From assembly GCA_031556275.1 (NCBI GenBank), contig JAVBTG010000007.1, positions 1-19,429 of the forward strand: a stretch of DNA of 19,429 bases, written 5' to 3'. Numbering within the stretch: the stretch's first letter is position 1; the number at the start of each line of letters is the position of its first letter. This stretch comes from JAKPNF01 sp031556275. GTDB taxonomy: Bacteria; Verrucomicrobiota; Verrucomicrobiia; Opitutales; JAKPNF01. Made by a program: the position numbers and the translations under genes. The notes below the pieces were generated by a model. The model was not told the DNA's origin and made no database searches. It was given only the letters and a program-made list of their open reading frames with translations. Below are positions 7,305-15,394 of this stretch, in pieces.

Positions 7305-9269
7305 ATGACAACCAAAGACATCGAAACCGCGCTGAACAACGCCCCGCTGCTGCCCGAAAGCGTCGCCAACATCAAGACATGGCTCAACGGCGGCTTTTTG
7401 CCCGACTGGGCCGTCCGGGCTATCGGCGAACTTGTGGCACAAAAGGCATGGGACGAGTTAAACGACCGCTTTTTTAAGCAACTGGCCTTCGGCACAGGAG
7501 GCATGCGCGGCCGCACGATCGGGAAGGTGAGCGCCCCGAGCGAAACCGGCAAGCCCTCCGCCATGGGCACGCCCGAACACGCGGGCGTGGGCACGAACCT
7601 CCTGAACGATTTCAACATCATCCGCGCGACGGCGGGCATGTTCCGCTACACGCAAAAATACCTCGCCGCCCACAGCGCGCTGATGGACGTGCCCAAGATC
7701 GTCATCGCGCACGACGTGCGGCATTTTTCGCGGCACTTCTGCGAGCTGGCGGCGTCCGTCTGGTCGAAACTCGGCGGCCGCGCCCTCATTTTTGACGGGC
7801 CGCGTTCGACCCCGCAGCTGAGTTTTTCCGTGCGCCACTTCAAGTGCCACGCGGGCATCGTCATCACGGCCAGCCACAACCCCTCGCACGACAACGGCTT
7901 TAAGGCCTACTTCGGCGACGGCTGCCAAGTGGTGCCCCCCCACGCCGAGGGCATCATCGACGAGGTCAACGCGGTCGGCCTTTCCGAGCTGCCCGCCTTT
8001 TTGAACGTCGACCTCTCGCAGGTCGTCACCATTTCACCCGAGCTGGAAAAACCCTATCTCGACTGCGTCGTCTCCACCGTTTTAGACGCCGACACGATCC
8101 GCGTCCAGCAGCCCAAAGTCGTCTTCACGCCGGTGCACGGCACGGGGCAGGTGATGGTCATCCCGGCCCTGCGCCAACTCGGCCTCGAGCCTGTTTTGGT
8201 CGCCTCGCAGATGCCGATGGACCCGCGCTTCCCGACGGTCAAATCCCCCAACCCCGAAAACGCCGAAACCTTCGCCGAGGCGGTCAAAGTGGCCGAGGCC
8301 GAACACGCCGACGTCGCGGTGGCGACGGATCCCGACGACGACCGCGTCGGCATAGCGGTGCGCGCGAAGGAGGGGGGCATGCGCCTGCTCACGGGCAACA
8401 TGACGGGGAGCATGCTCTTGGAACACCGCCTGCGTCTGCTCAAGGAAAAGGGGATCATCCCGCAGGAAGGCGGCGACAACGTCGCCGTCATCAAAACCTT
8501 CGTGACGACCCCCATGCAGGACGCCATCGCCCGCGCCCACGGCGTCAAGGTCGTCAACACCCTGACGGGTTTCAAGTGGATCGGCCAGCGCCTCGGCCAG
8601 TACCAGCAACAATTGGAAGACTCGGCCTTCGAGGAAAAAGGCGTGGCCGTCAATTACGACGCCACGACCCAAGCTGCCCGCACGCGCCTGCTGCTCAAGC
8701 GCAGCTGCTACTTCGCCTTCGGCGGCGAGGAGAGCTACGGCTACCTCGCCAGCGACGAAGTGCGCGACAAGGACGGCAACAGCGCCGTCTGCCTCGTGAC
8801 CGAGCTGGCGGCGGCCCTCAAGCGCGACGGGTCGACCTTCGAAGAGTACCTCGACAATCTGTATCTAAAATATGGATACTACCTCGAGGACCTTTTGAAC
8901 ATCTACTACGAGGGGGCCTCGGGCGCGGCGAAAATCGCCCGTATCCTCGCCTCCTACCGCGCCAACCCGCCCAAGGAAATCTCGGGCGTGAAAGTCTCGA
9001 AGTTCACCGACTTCGGCCGCGAGGACATCCGCGACGCCGACGGCTTCGAGGTCCCGAAGGAGACCTTCTACTTCTTCGAGCTGGAGAACGGCTGGAAATT
9101 CGCCGTCCGCGGCTCGGGCACCGAGCCGAAGGTCAAGTTCTACCTCTTCGCCCGCGCCGACGCCCCGTCGGCTGCCACCCTCGCGGACATCAAGAAAACA
9201 ACCCGCGAAAAACTCGACGCCTTCAAAACCGCCCTTGATTCCGACGCCCGCGCCCGCGCCGAGGGATAA
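7305..9269 (+). CDS. Alpha-D-phosphohexomutase (phosphoglucomutase/phosphomannomutase)
   Basis: Moves a phosphate between C1 and C6 of hexoses (for example glucose 1- and 6-phosphate), linking central metabolism to polysaccharide and envelope precursors in the cytoplasm. 654 residues, somewhat longer than the roughly 580-residue PgcA-type enzymes. All four domains show their landmarks. Active-site phosphoserine S190 lies in TASHNPSHDNGFKAYFGDG. Mg2+ is bound by D342, D344 and D346 in DPDDDR. Sugar-binding GEESYG is at 474-479, and phosphate-binding RGSGTEPK at 602-609. Extra length includes about 20 residues after FGTGGMRG (around residues 70-90) that are absent from compact relatives. It resembles the PgcA/PGM2 branch, but substrate preference cannot be read from sequence, so no symbol is given. 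Confidence 0.93.
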   Translation: MTTKDIETALNNAPLLPESVANIKTWLNGGFLPDWAVRAIGELVAQKAWDELNDRFFKQLAFGTGGMRGRTIGKVSAPSETGKPSAMGTPEHAGVGTNLLNDFNIIRATAGMFRYTQKYLAAHSALMDVPKIVIAHDVRHFSRHFCELAASVWSKLGGRALIFDGPRSTPQLSFSVRHFKCHAGIVITASHNPSHDNGFKAYFGDGCQVVPPHAEGIIDEVNAVGLSELPAFLNVDLSQVVTISPELEKPYLDCVVSTVLDADTIRVQQPKVVFTPVHGTGQVMVIPALRQLGLEPVLVASQMPMDPRFPTVKSPNPENAETFAEAVKVAEAEHADVAVATDPDDDRVGIAVRAKEGGMRLLTGNMTGSMLLEHRLRLLKEKGIIPQEGGDNVAVIKTFVTTPMQDAIARAHGVKVVNTLTGFKWIGQRLGQYQQQLEDSAFEEKGVAVNYDATTQAARTRLLLKRSCYFAFGGEESYGYLASDEVRDKDGNSAVCLVTELAAALKRDGSTFEEYLDNLYLKYGYYLEDLLNIYYEGASGAAKIARILASYRANPPKEISGVKVSKFTDFGREDIRDADGFEVPKETFYFFELENGWKFAVRGSGTEPKVKFYLFARADAPSAATLADIKKTTREKLDAFKTALDSDARARAEG

Positions 9270-9298
9270 CCCCAAACAACAAGAGACACCCCATCGTC

Positions 9299-9508
9299 AT
9301 GAAAACATTTTTAGGACTTCTTGCCCTCTCGTTCGCCGCCGTCGGCTGCAGCACGCCCGACCGCCAGATCGAGCACGCGCCCGTCGGCAGCGTGATCCGC
9401 GGCGAGACCAAAAACGCGGGCGACTACGTCGAGCGCGTCAAGCAGGCCAACGAGCAGTTCCGCGCCAACGAATCCCAGTGGATGACCACGGGCATGGAGG
9501 GCCGTTAA
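9299..9508 (+). CDS. Small putative lipoprotein, uncharacterised
   Basis: 69 residues. A short signal peptide (M1-K2, hydrophobic 4-15) ends in AAVGC, which fits a permissive lipobox with C17 as the lipidated residue. The mature part, about 53 residues, is polar, with a predicted helical stretch (DYVERVKQANEQFRANESQW) and no cysteine after C17. I do not recognise a family. It sits 29 bases after the phosphohexomutase stop and 12 bases before argH, in frame with normal base composition, so it is probably a real gene co-transcribed with them. The lipobox has Ala rather than Leu at -3, so a simply secreted peptide is an alternative. Confidence 0.72.
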   Translation: MKTFLGLLALSFAAVGCSTPDRQIEHAPVGSVIRGETKNAGDYVERVKQANEQFRANESQWMTTGMEGR

Positions 9509-9520
9509 CAAATCTTTGTC

Positions 9521-10942
9521 ATGGCAAAGCCCAAACGCACCACACCCGCCCAGGCCACATGGGGGGGACGCTTCTCCGAAGGCCCGTCGGAACTGATGGC
9601 CCGCTTTTCGGAGTCGGTCTCTTTCGACAAAAAACTCGCGCCCTTCGACATCTTGGGCAGCAAGGCCCACGCCGCGATGCTCGCCAAAGTGGGCCTCATT
9701 TCCAAGGCCGAATTCGAGTCGATCCGCAAGGGCCTGAACGAGCTGGACGAGCGCATCGCCGAGGGCAAATTTTCATGGGACCCCTCGCTCGAGGACGTCC
9801 ATATGAACATCGAGCAGGCCCTGCATAAAATAACCCCCGCGGCAGCCAAACTCCACACGGCCCGCTCGCGCAACGACCAAGTGGCGACGGACATGCGTCT
9901 GTATCTGGTCGACGCCTCCCGCCAGCTCCAGCGCGCGGTGATGTCGCTGCTGGCCGCGCTCGTGTGCTTCGCCGAGGAAAACGCGAAAGTCTTTTTGCCC
10001 GGCTACACGCACCTGCAGCGCGCCCAGCCTGTCACGGCGGCGCACCATTTTCTGGCTTATGTCGAGATGCTCTGGCGCGACGCGCGCCGCTTCGCCCGCG
10101 TCTTCGGCGAGGCGTTCGTTTCCCCGCTTGGCTCCGGCGCGATCGCGGGCACGACGCTGCCGATCGACCGCGCCTTCAGCGCCCGCGAGCTTGGCTTTGA
10201 GGACGCCGACGGCAAACCCTGCCTGACGGGCAACTCCATGGACGCCGTCTCCGACCGCGACGCCCATCTGGAATTCGCCTTCGCCTGCTCCCTGTGCGCG
10301 ATCCACCTCTCGCGCATGGCGGAAGACATGATTTTGTGGAACTCCAGCGAATTCGGTTTCATCCGTCTGCCCGACGCTTTCACGACGGGCTCGAGCCTCA
10401 TGCCGCAGAAGAAAAACCCCGACTGCATGGAGCTGATCCGCGGCAAATCCGCGCGCCTTACGGGCAACCTCGTCGCGCTGCTGACGATTGAGAAGGGTTT
10501 GCCGCTGACCTACAACCGCGACTTGCAGGAAGACAAGCCCCCGTTGTTCGACAGCCACGAGCAGCTGCTCATGTGCCTAAGCGTCATGCAGGGGGCGGTG
10601 GAGGGCGCGCAGATGAATCCCGCGCGCTGCGCGGCCGCCGTCGCCGACCCGCTGCTTTTGGCGACCGACTTGGCGGACTATCTCGTCCTGAAAGGCGTCC
10701 CCTTCCGCGAGGCGCACCACCAAGTGGGAGCGCTCGTCGCCCTTTCGGAAAAACTCGGCACGCCGTTAAATAAAATCCCCTTCGCCCAAGCCTCGAAAGC
10801 CGCCCCGAAACTCGGCAAAGACTGGACGGACGTCTTCGATCTCAAACGCGCTTTTGCCAAACGCGAAAACGCGGGCATGCCCGGCCTCAAGCAGACACAG
10901 CAACAACTGCGCCTGTGGAAAAAACGCCTCGCGCTGGGCTGA
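9521..10942 (+). CDS. argH: Argininosuccinate lyase
   Basis: Last step of arginine synthesis: splits argininosuccinate into arginine and fumarate in the cytoplasm; active as a homotetramer. 473 residues, close to the usual 460. The fumarase/aspartase superfamily signature GSSLMPQKKNPD is intact, with S291 as the expected catalytic serine. T163-H164 in GYTHLQRAQP matches the active-site histidine block. The N-terminal WGGRFSEGPSELMARFSES block and the substrate-binding HTARSRNDQVATDMRL block are also typical. It follows the small lipoprotein by 12 bases and ends 8 bases from the oppositely oriented pdxA. No other arg gene is in the window. Confidence 0.97.
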   Translation: MAKPKRTTPAQATWGGRFSEGPSELMARFSESVSFDKKLAPFDILGSKAHAAMLAKVGLISKAEFESIRKGLNELDERIAEGKFSWDPSLEDVHMNIEQALHKITPAAAKLHTARSRNDQVATDMRLYLVDASRQLQRAVMSLLAALVCFAEENAKVFLPGYTHLQRAQPVTAAHHFLAYVEMLWRDARRFARVFGEAFVSPLGSGAIAGTTLPIDRAFSARELGFEDADGKPCLTGNSMDAVSDRDAHLEFAFACSLCAIHLSRMAEDMILWNSSEFGFIRLPDAFTTGSSLMPQKKNPDCMELIRGKSARLTGNLVALLTIEKGLPLTYNRDLQEDKPPLFDSHEQLLMCLSVMQGAVEGAQMNPARCAAAVADPLLLATDLADYLVLKGVPFREAHHQVGALVALSEKLGTPLNKIPFAQASKAAPKLGKDWTDVFDLKRAFAKRENAGMPGLKQTQQQLRLWKKRLALG

Positions 10943-10968
10943 GCGTTTTTTCAAACACCACCCAGCGC
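10931..10968. repeat. Inverted repeat across the convergent argH and pdxA ends
   Basis: GCGCTGGG (10931-10938) pairs with CCCAGCGC (10961-10968), enclosing 22 bases that contain both stop codons and a run of six T (10946-10951). Both arms are coding: each gene ends with an Ala-Leu-Gly sequence. It might fold at the 3' end of either transcript. There is no T-run after the stem, so it is not a classical intrinsic terminator. Confidence 0.4.
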
Positions 10969-11859
10969 CCGCGCCATCCGAACGGCCGCGTCAAACGAAT
11001 CGCACGAGGCGATTCCCTTGCCCGCGATCCCAAAGGCCGTGCCGTGGTCGGGGCTTGTCCGCACAAACGGCAACCCGAGCGTCAAATTGGCCGCGCGGTC
11101 AAAATCAACCGCCTTGAGCGGCCCCAATCCTTGGTCGTGGTAAAGGGCCACGCACACGTCAAACTCCCCCTCAAGCTGGCGGCGAAAGACGGTGTCGGGC
11201 GGCAGCGCCTTTGAAAGCCCCGCAAATCTTTCACGCAGCCTATCGAGCGCAGGGTCGATCAAATCGCGCTCCTCGTTCCCAATCAACCCGTTTTCCCCCG
11301 CGTGGGGGTTGAGCCCGCACACGGCGATGCGCGGCGTTTTTGCCCACAACGCCCGCGCCAAAAAATCCGCCCGTTCAACCGCGCGCGCAAGGCATTCAAA
11401 TGTCACCGCCTCCGGCACCTCGCGCAGCGGAATATGCCACGTCGCCAACGCGACCGCGAGCTTGCCGCCCGCAAACGCCATGGTCGGATTGCCGCCCCAG
11501 CGGTCGGCGAAAAACTCCGTCTGTCCCGGAAAATGAAACCCGGCCGATGCCATCCACTCCTTGGAAACCGGCCCGGTGACGACCGCCGAAAAAATCCCGT
11601 CGAGACACCCCTTCGCCGCCGCCTCCAACGCCTCGAAGGCTACCCGCGCCCCTTCGACGGTCGGCTTGCCCGCGGCCGCGCAAAAATCATCCGCCCCCAC
11701 GGCGACGCCCTCGACCCCCATCGCCTCAATCCACTTTTTCGGCCCGATCGCCACCACATCGCCCGCCTGTTCAGGATGGCCCTTGACCCATGCCGCGATT
11801 ACCTCCGGCCCGACGCCGGAAGGATCCCCGCAAGTGAACGCTATTTTTTTCGCGGTCAT
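10951..11859 (-). CDS. pdxA: 4-hydroxythreonine-4-phosphate dehydrogenase
   Basis: Oxidises 4-phosphohydroxy-L-threonine in the DXP-dependent pyridoxal phosphate pathway; cytoplasmic, NAD- and metal-dependent. 302 residues from the ATG at 11857-11859; E. coli PdxA is about 330. Family landmarks are GDPSGVGPEV (11-20) and the three metal histidines H142 (ATWHIPLREV), H186 (GLNPHAGE) and H241 (YHDQGLGPLK). SPDHGTAFGIAG (269-280) follows; a more usual form has Asp before IAG. The start overlaps the lpxA stop by one base (TAATG), which points to coupled translation. The frame continues open upstream inside lpxA, but that part has no PdxA homology. It is the last gene of the nine-gene minus-strand run. 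Confidence 0.95.
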   Translation of the reverse strand: MTAKKIAFTCGDPSGVGPEVIAAWVKGHPEQAGDVVAIGPKKWIEAMGVEGVAVGADDFCAAAGKPTVEGARVAFEALEAAAKGCLDGIFSAVVTGPVSKEWMASAGFHFPGQTEFFADRWGGNPTMAFAGGKLAVALATWHIPLREVPEAVTFECLARAVERADFLARALWAKTPRIAVCGLNPHAGENGLIGNEERDLIDPALDRLRERFAGLSKALPPDTVFRRQLEGEFDVCVALYHDQGLGPLKAVDFDRAANLTLGLPFVRTSPDHGTAFGIAGKGIASCDSFDAAVRMARALGGV

Positions 11860-12668
11860 TATTCCTCCGCGGCCGCGCTGCCCTTGTACCGTTGGAGCGG
11901 GCGCACGATGCCGTGGCGTTTGTTGACGAAAAATTGCAAAAAGCGTTTCGCCTGCGGGGAGAGGTTTGGATTGTTGTCCAGTTCCTCTTGGGCGTACTTG
12001 ACGGGGCTGCCCGTGTCGCCGAAAACCTTGAAGTAGCAGCGCTTGATTTCGAGGATGGTTTCGGTGGGGAATTTGCGGCGGCGCAACCCGATAAGGTTGA
12101 GCCCCGCCACCATGTTGCGCACCGCGACGTTGCAGAAGGGCGGCACGTCCATGGAGATGGCGACATTCCCGCTGATCATGGCGCTTTCGCCGACGAGGCA
12201 ACCTTGGTGCACAGCCACGTTCCCGCTGATGAAGGCGTAATCCTCTATGTGGGCGTGGCCGCCCAGCAGGGCGCCGCTGGCGATGATGACGCGGTCGGCC
12301 ACGACGCTGTCGTGCCCCATATGCGCGTACGACATGAGCAGGCAGTTTTCGCCGATGCGCGTGTGCTCCCCGGGCTTGGTGGCGCGGTGGACGGTGACGC
12401 CCTCGTGGAAAACGGCACCGTCGCCGACGATCACGCCGCTTTTCACCGACGTGTCAAAGCCGAGGTCCTGCGGTTCCCCGCCGATGGCGGTGAAGGCGCC
12501 CACGCGCGCGTTTTTGCCCAAAACGGTGCCCGCGCGCACGCAGGCGTGGCTGTGAAGTACGCAGCCCTCGCCGATGCGCACGTCGTCCTCGACAATGCAG
12601 AAGGGGCCTATCGACACGTTTTGGCCGATGTCGGCGTTGGGGGAAACGATTGCGGTGGGATGAATCAT
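11859..12668 (-). CDS. lpxA: UDP-N-acetylglucosamine acyltransferase (lipid A synthesis)
   Basis: First acylation of the lipid A pathway: moves a 3-hydroxyacyl chain from ACP to UDP-GlcNAc. Cytoplasmic homotrimer. 269 residues, normal length. The N-terminal two thirds is a left-handed beta-helix made of hexapeptide repeats (pattern [LIV]-G-x4). The catalytic histidine is H119 in SYAHMGHD (H125 in E. coli), with H116 next to it. Further matches are LLGGHAHIED and DVPPFCNVAVRN, followed by the helical C-terminal domain (about 190-269). Its presence shows that the cell makes LPS-type lipid A. lpxC, fabZ and lpxD are not in the window; here lpxA is joined to pdxA by an overlapping stop/start. Confidence 0.96.
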   Translation of the reverse strand: MIHPTAIVSPNADIGQNVSIGPFCIVEDDVRIGEGCVLHSHACVRAGTVLGKNARVGAFTAIGGEPQDLGFDTSVKSGVIVGDGAVFHEGVTVHRATKPGEHTRIGENCLLMSYAHMGHDSVVADRVIIASGALLGGHAHIEDYAFISGNVAVHQGCLVGESAMISGNVAISMDVPPFCNVAVRNMVAGLNLIGLRRRKFPTETILEIKRCYFKVFGDTGSPVKYAQEELDNNPNLSPQAKRFLQFFVNKRHGIVRPLQRYKGSAAAEE

Positions 12669-12686
12669 GGGAATAAAAAATAAAAT

Positions 12687-13313
12687 TCAGCGTTTGCGCG
12701 GCATATCGGAAAACAACTCCAACTGTGGCGGCTTGATCATGTCGTAGAGTTTCAGCAGCCGGATCATCTGGAGCGCGTCAGACTTTTGGTAGGAAAGGTT
12801 CGTCTCCACATGGTGCAGCAAGTTTTCCAAAATCGTGGGGAAGGAAAGAATCGCGTCCACCCCGCGCTCGCGCAGCATCTCGATAGTCTGCCCGCGCAGC
12901 GGTTCCGTCGCGGGCAACCCGGGCAGCACGAGGATGTGCAACAGGGCATCCTTCGCCCCCTCGGCATCCTCGAACCCCGAAAAATATCCCTCCTTCGCCG
13001 CCTCCGCGTCGCTGTCCAAAAAGTCCGAAATCTTGGAGCCGCCGCCCCGGAGCATGGAGGGCGTCAGGCGCGAGGTGTGCCAGCCCTTGACGGCCACGAG
13101 CGCCCGCGAGACGCGCGGCAGGTCGCTCGAGAAAATCTGAAATCCGGAGAGCCCCCCTTCGGCGCCCTTGGGGGAAGGGTTGTGCACGAGCAGGTCGATC
13201 TCCTCCTCCGCGCGTTTTTTGCGGGAGTGGACCTGATACTTGTGCAGCTGGCGCACGAAAAAACCGTTCAACTCAAAATACTCGCGCACCAAATTTTCGT
13301 CGAATCCGGCCAT
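12687..13313 (-). CDS. Uncharacterised protein with a restriction-endonuclease-like motif pattern
   Basis: 208 residues with no signal peptide or membrane helix. I do not recognise a named family. The N-terminal 80 residues resemble a PD-(D/E)xK nuclease-like core: an early helix with E14 and the phrase ELNGFFVRQ, then EEEIDLLVH with D40, then a strand RALVAVKGWHT. The usual (E/Q)xK there is A74-V75-K76, so one acidic ligand would be missing and the domain may bind rather than cut nucleic acid. Residues about 120-208 are helical, with LLHILVLPGLP and a polar tail ending in PRKR. It lies 25 bases after aroB and 18 bases before lpxA inside the operon, so it is expressed with core genes. Function is unknown. 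Confidence 0.82.
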   Translation of the reverse strand: MAGFDENLVREYFELNGFFVRQLHKYQVHSRKKRAEEEIDLLVHNPSPKGAEGGLSGFQIFSSDLPRVSRALVAVKGWHTSRLTPSMLRGGGSKISDFLDSDAEAAKEGYFSGFEDAEGAKDALLHILVLPGLPATEPLRGQTIEMLRERGVDAILSFPTILENLLHHVETNLSYQKSDALQMIRLLKLYDMIKPPQLELFSDMPRKR

Positions 13314-13338
13314 GGCGATATTCTAGTTTTAAAAAGAC

Positions 13339-14433
13339 CTATTGTCGCGCCCCGATTTTGAGAAAGCACGCGGCCGCGTCCGCCTCCTTCACATTGTCGC
13401 GGGTGACGGCCTTTCCCAGCCCCTTCATCGTCACAAAGCGCAAGACCCCCGCGCGCACTTTTTTGTCGCGTTTGAGCGCCTGCATCAGTTCCCTCAACGG
13501 CAAGACCTCCTTCAGCCGTATGGGCAGCCCCTGCTTTTCCAGCAAATCTTTAACGCGCGCGGCGTTTTTTGCGGACAGCGTTTTCAACCGCACGGAAAGT
13601 TCTGCCGCCATCACCAGCCCAAGGGCGACCGCCTCGCCGTGCAGATAACATCCGTAGCCGCCAACTTTCTCGATCGCATGGCCGAAGGTGTGCCCGAGGT
13701 TGAGCAGCGCCCGCCCGCCGGTCTTCGCCGTCTCGCGCTCGTCCTTTCTCACGATGTCGGCCTTCAGTGCGCAACACGCGCGGATGAGCGTGGGCAATTC
13801 GGGGCTGTCCCATTTGAACGGAGCTTTGGTCTCCAATTTCTCAAAAAGTTCCGCGTCCGCGATCAACGCGCACTTAATCACTTCCGCCATCCCCGCGTTG
13901 AACTCGCGCGCGGGCAGCGTCTTCAGCAGCCCCATGTCGGCAAACACCCCGATCGGCTGATGGAACGCGCCGACCAGATTTTTCCCTTCGGGCAAATTGA
14001 CGCCCGTCTTCCCCCCGACGGAGCTGTCCACCATCGCGAGTAGGGTGGTGGGCACCTGCACAAAATCAATGCCGCGCTGGTAACTCGCGGCGGCAAACCC
14101 GACAAGATCGCCCGTCACCCCGCCGCCGACGGCGGCCAACACGCCGGTGCGATCAAGCCTGCTGCGCGAAAGTTGTCCCAAAAGTTTTTCCAGCTGCCCC
14201 AGCGACTTCGTTTTTTCGCCCGAAGGCAATAGAATCACATTGTCGGCCAGCCCGTCCATGAAGGCGTGGTTCTTTTTGGCAAACCGCGTGTCGGCCACGA
14301 CGACCACGCGCCGCTTTTTCGCCCGCAGCTTCGCGAAAAACGCGTCCACCTTCGGCCGCAGCCCTTTTCCCAGAACAATGGCGTAAGCGCGGTTCCCCAA
14401 TTCGACGGAAAGTGTGCCGGGTTTCATGGCCAT
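13339..14433 (-). CDS. aroB: 3-dehydroquinate synthase
   Basis: Second step of the shikimate pathway: turns DAHP into 3-dehydroquinate, using NAD and a divalent metal in the cytoplasm. 364 residues. The NAD-binding block GGGVTGDLVGFAAASYQRG (103-121) and VPTTLLAMVDSSVGGKTGVN (127-146) are intact. The metal ligands are E184 (GMAEVIK), H248 (NLGHTFGHAIE) and H265 (YLHGEAV). I chose the ATG at 14431-14433, 16 bases after the ftsY stop. A second ATG two codons further in is equally possible, and a TTG five codons upstream is less likely. Confidence 0.96.
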   Translation of the reverse strand: MAMKPGTLSVELGNRAYAIVLGKGLRPKVDAFFAKLRAKKRRVVVVADTRFAKKNHAFMDGLADNVILLPSGEKTKSLGQLEKLLGQLSRSRLDRTGVLAAVGGGVTGDLVGFAAASYQRGIDFVQVPTTLLAMVDSSVGGKTGVNLPEGKNLVGAFHQPIGVFADMGLLKTLPAREFNAGMAEVIKCALIADAELFEKLETKAPFKWDSPELPTLIRACCALKADIVRKDERETAKTGGRALLNLGHTFGHAIEKVGGYGCYLHGEAVALGLVMAAELSVRLKTLSAKNAARVKDLLEKQGLPIRLKEVLPLRELMQALKRDKKVRAGVLRFVTMKGLGKAVTRDNVKEADAAACFLKIGARQ

Positions 14434-14449
14434 AATTTTCAAACACAAC

Positions 14450-15379
14450 CTACTCGGACTCCAGCCCGAAAATCGCGTTCACATAGGGGCGCACGCCGAA
14501 GGGCTGTAGGTCGTCGGGCTTTTCGCCCAGTCCCACAAAATAAACGGGCAGTTTTAACTCGCGGTAAATCCACACGAGGGCACCGCCGCGCGAGGTGCCG
14601 TCGAGCTTCGTCACCACCAGTCCCGTCAGCCCGAACGCCTCGTGAAACACGCGGGCCTGTTCCAGCGAATTGGAGCCGAGCGAGCCGTCCACGACGAGCC
14701 AGCGGTGTTGCGGGGCGTCAGGGTCGTTCTTTTGCAGCACGCGCCTGATTTTCTTAAGCTCCTCCATCAAATTCTGCTTGGTGTGGAGCCTGCCTGCAGT
14801 GTCCAAAATAACAGTGTCGCGCCCGCGCGAGAGGGCGGCTTGGTACGTGTCAAAGGCGACGGCGGCGGCGTCCGCCCCCGTCTGCGAGGCGACCAGATCA
14901 AGCCCCAGCTTGTCGGCCCACGCCCGAATCTGCTCGTTGGCGGCCGCGCGAAAGGTGTCGCACGCCCCGATAACGACGCTGCGTCCCTGCCTGCCCATCT
15001 GATAGGCGAGCTTGGCGGCGGTCGTGGTCTTGCCGGAACCGTTGACGCCGATCAGCGCGATCACCTGCGGTTTCTCCCCGGCCACAGGGTCGGGCAAACG
15101 CCCCTCGGCTCCTTCGAGCGCGCGCGCCAGCACGGTCGTGCCGATCTCGGCGGCCTCTTGCGAGCGCAACTGTTTTTCTGTGCGGAAGGCCTCGGAAATC
15201 GTGTCGATAATTTCCTGAGTCGTCTCGACCCCGAAATCCGCCCCGTAGAGCGCCTCCTCCAGTTCCTCGATGCTGGAAGCGTCGAGCTTTTTGGAAAACA
15301 GCCCCCCGATTTTCCCGAAGAAACTGACGGGGGAGGCTTTTTTAAGCCCCTGCTTAAAACGTTCAAACAAAGACGCCAT
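14450..15379 (-). CDS. ftsY: Signal recognition particle receptor FtsY
   Basis: SRP GTPase that docks ribosome-nascent chain complexes at the inner membrane for co-translational insertion. 309 residues: a short basic N-terminus, an N domain (about 30-95) and a G domain. GTPase motifs are the P-loop GVNGSGKT (111-118), DTFRAAA (141-147), DTAGR (193-197), TKLDGT (257-262) and the closing GLGE. The acidic A domain of E. coli FtsY is absent, as in many bacteria. The loop usually written DATTGQNA reads DGSLGSNS (231-238), a deviation near the SRP contact surface. It sits between nusB (15 bases upstream) and aroB (16 bases downstream). Confidence 0.96.
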   Translation of the reverse strand: MASLFERFKQGLKKASPVSFFGKIGGLFSKKLDASSIEELEEALYGADFGVETTQEIIDTISEAFRTEKQLRSQEAAEIGTTVLARALEGAEGRLPDPVAGEKPQVIALIGVNGSGKTTTAAKLAYQMGRQGRSVVIGACDTFRAAANEQIRAWADKLGLDLVASQTGADAAAVAFDTYQAALSRGRDTVILDTAGRLHTKQNLMEELKKIRRVLQKNDPDAPQHRWLVVDGSLGSNSLEQARVFHEAFGLTGLVVTKLDGTSRGGALVWIYRELKLPVYFVGLGEKPDDLQPFGVRPYVNAIFGLESE

Positions 15380-15394
15380 GTTAAGAAAATATGC

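Noticed and set aside
11860..12201. Upstream extension of pdxA through lpxA
   Set aside because: The added residues are an out-of-frame reading of lpxA; the TAATG junction gives the proper start.
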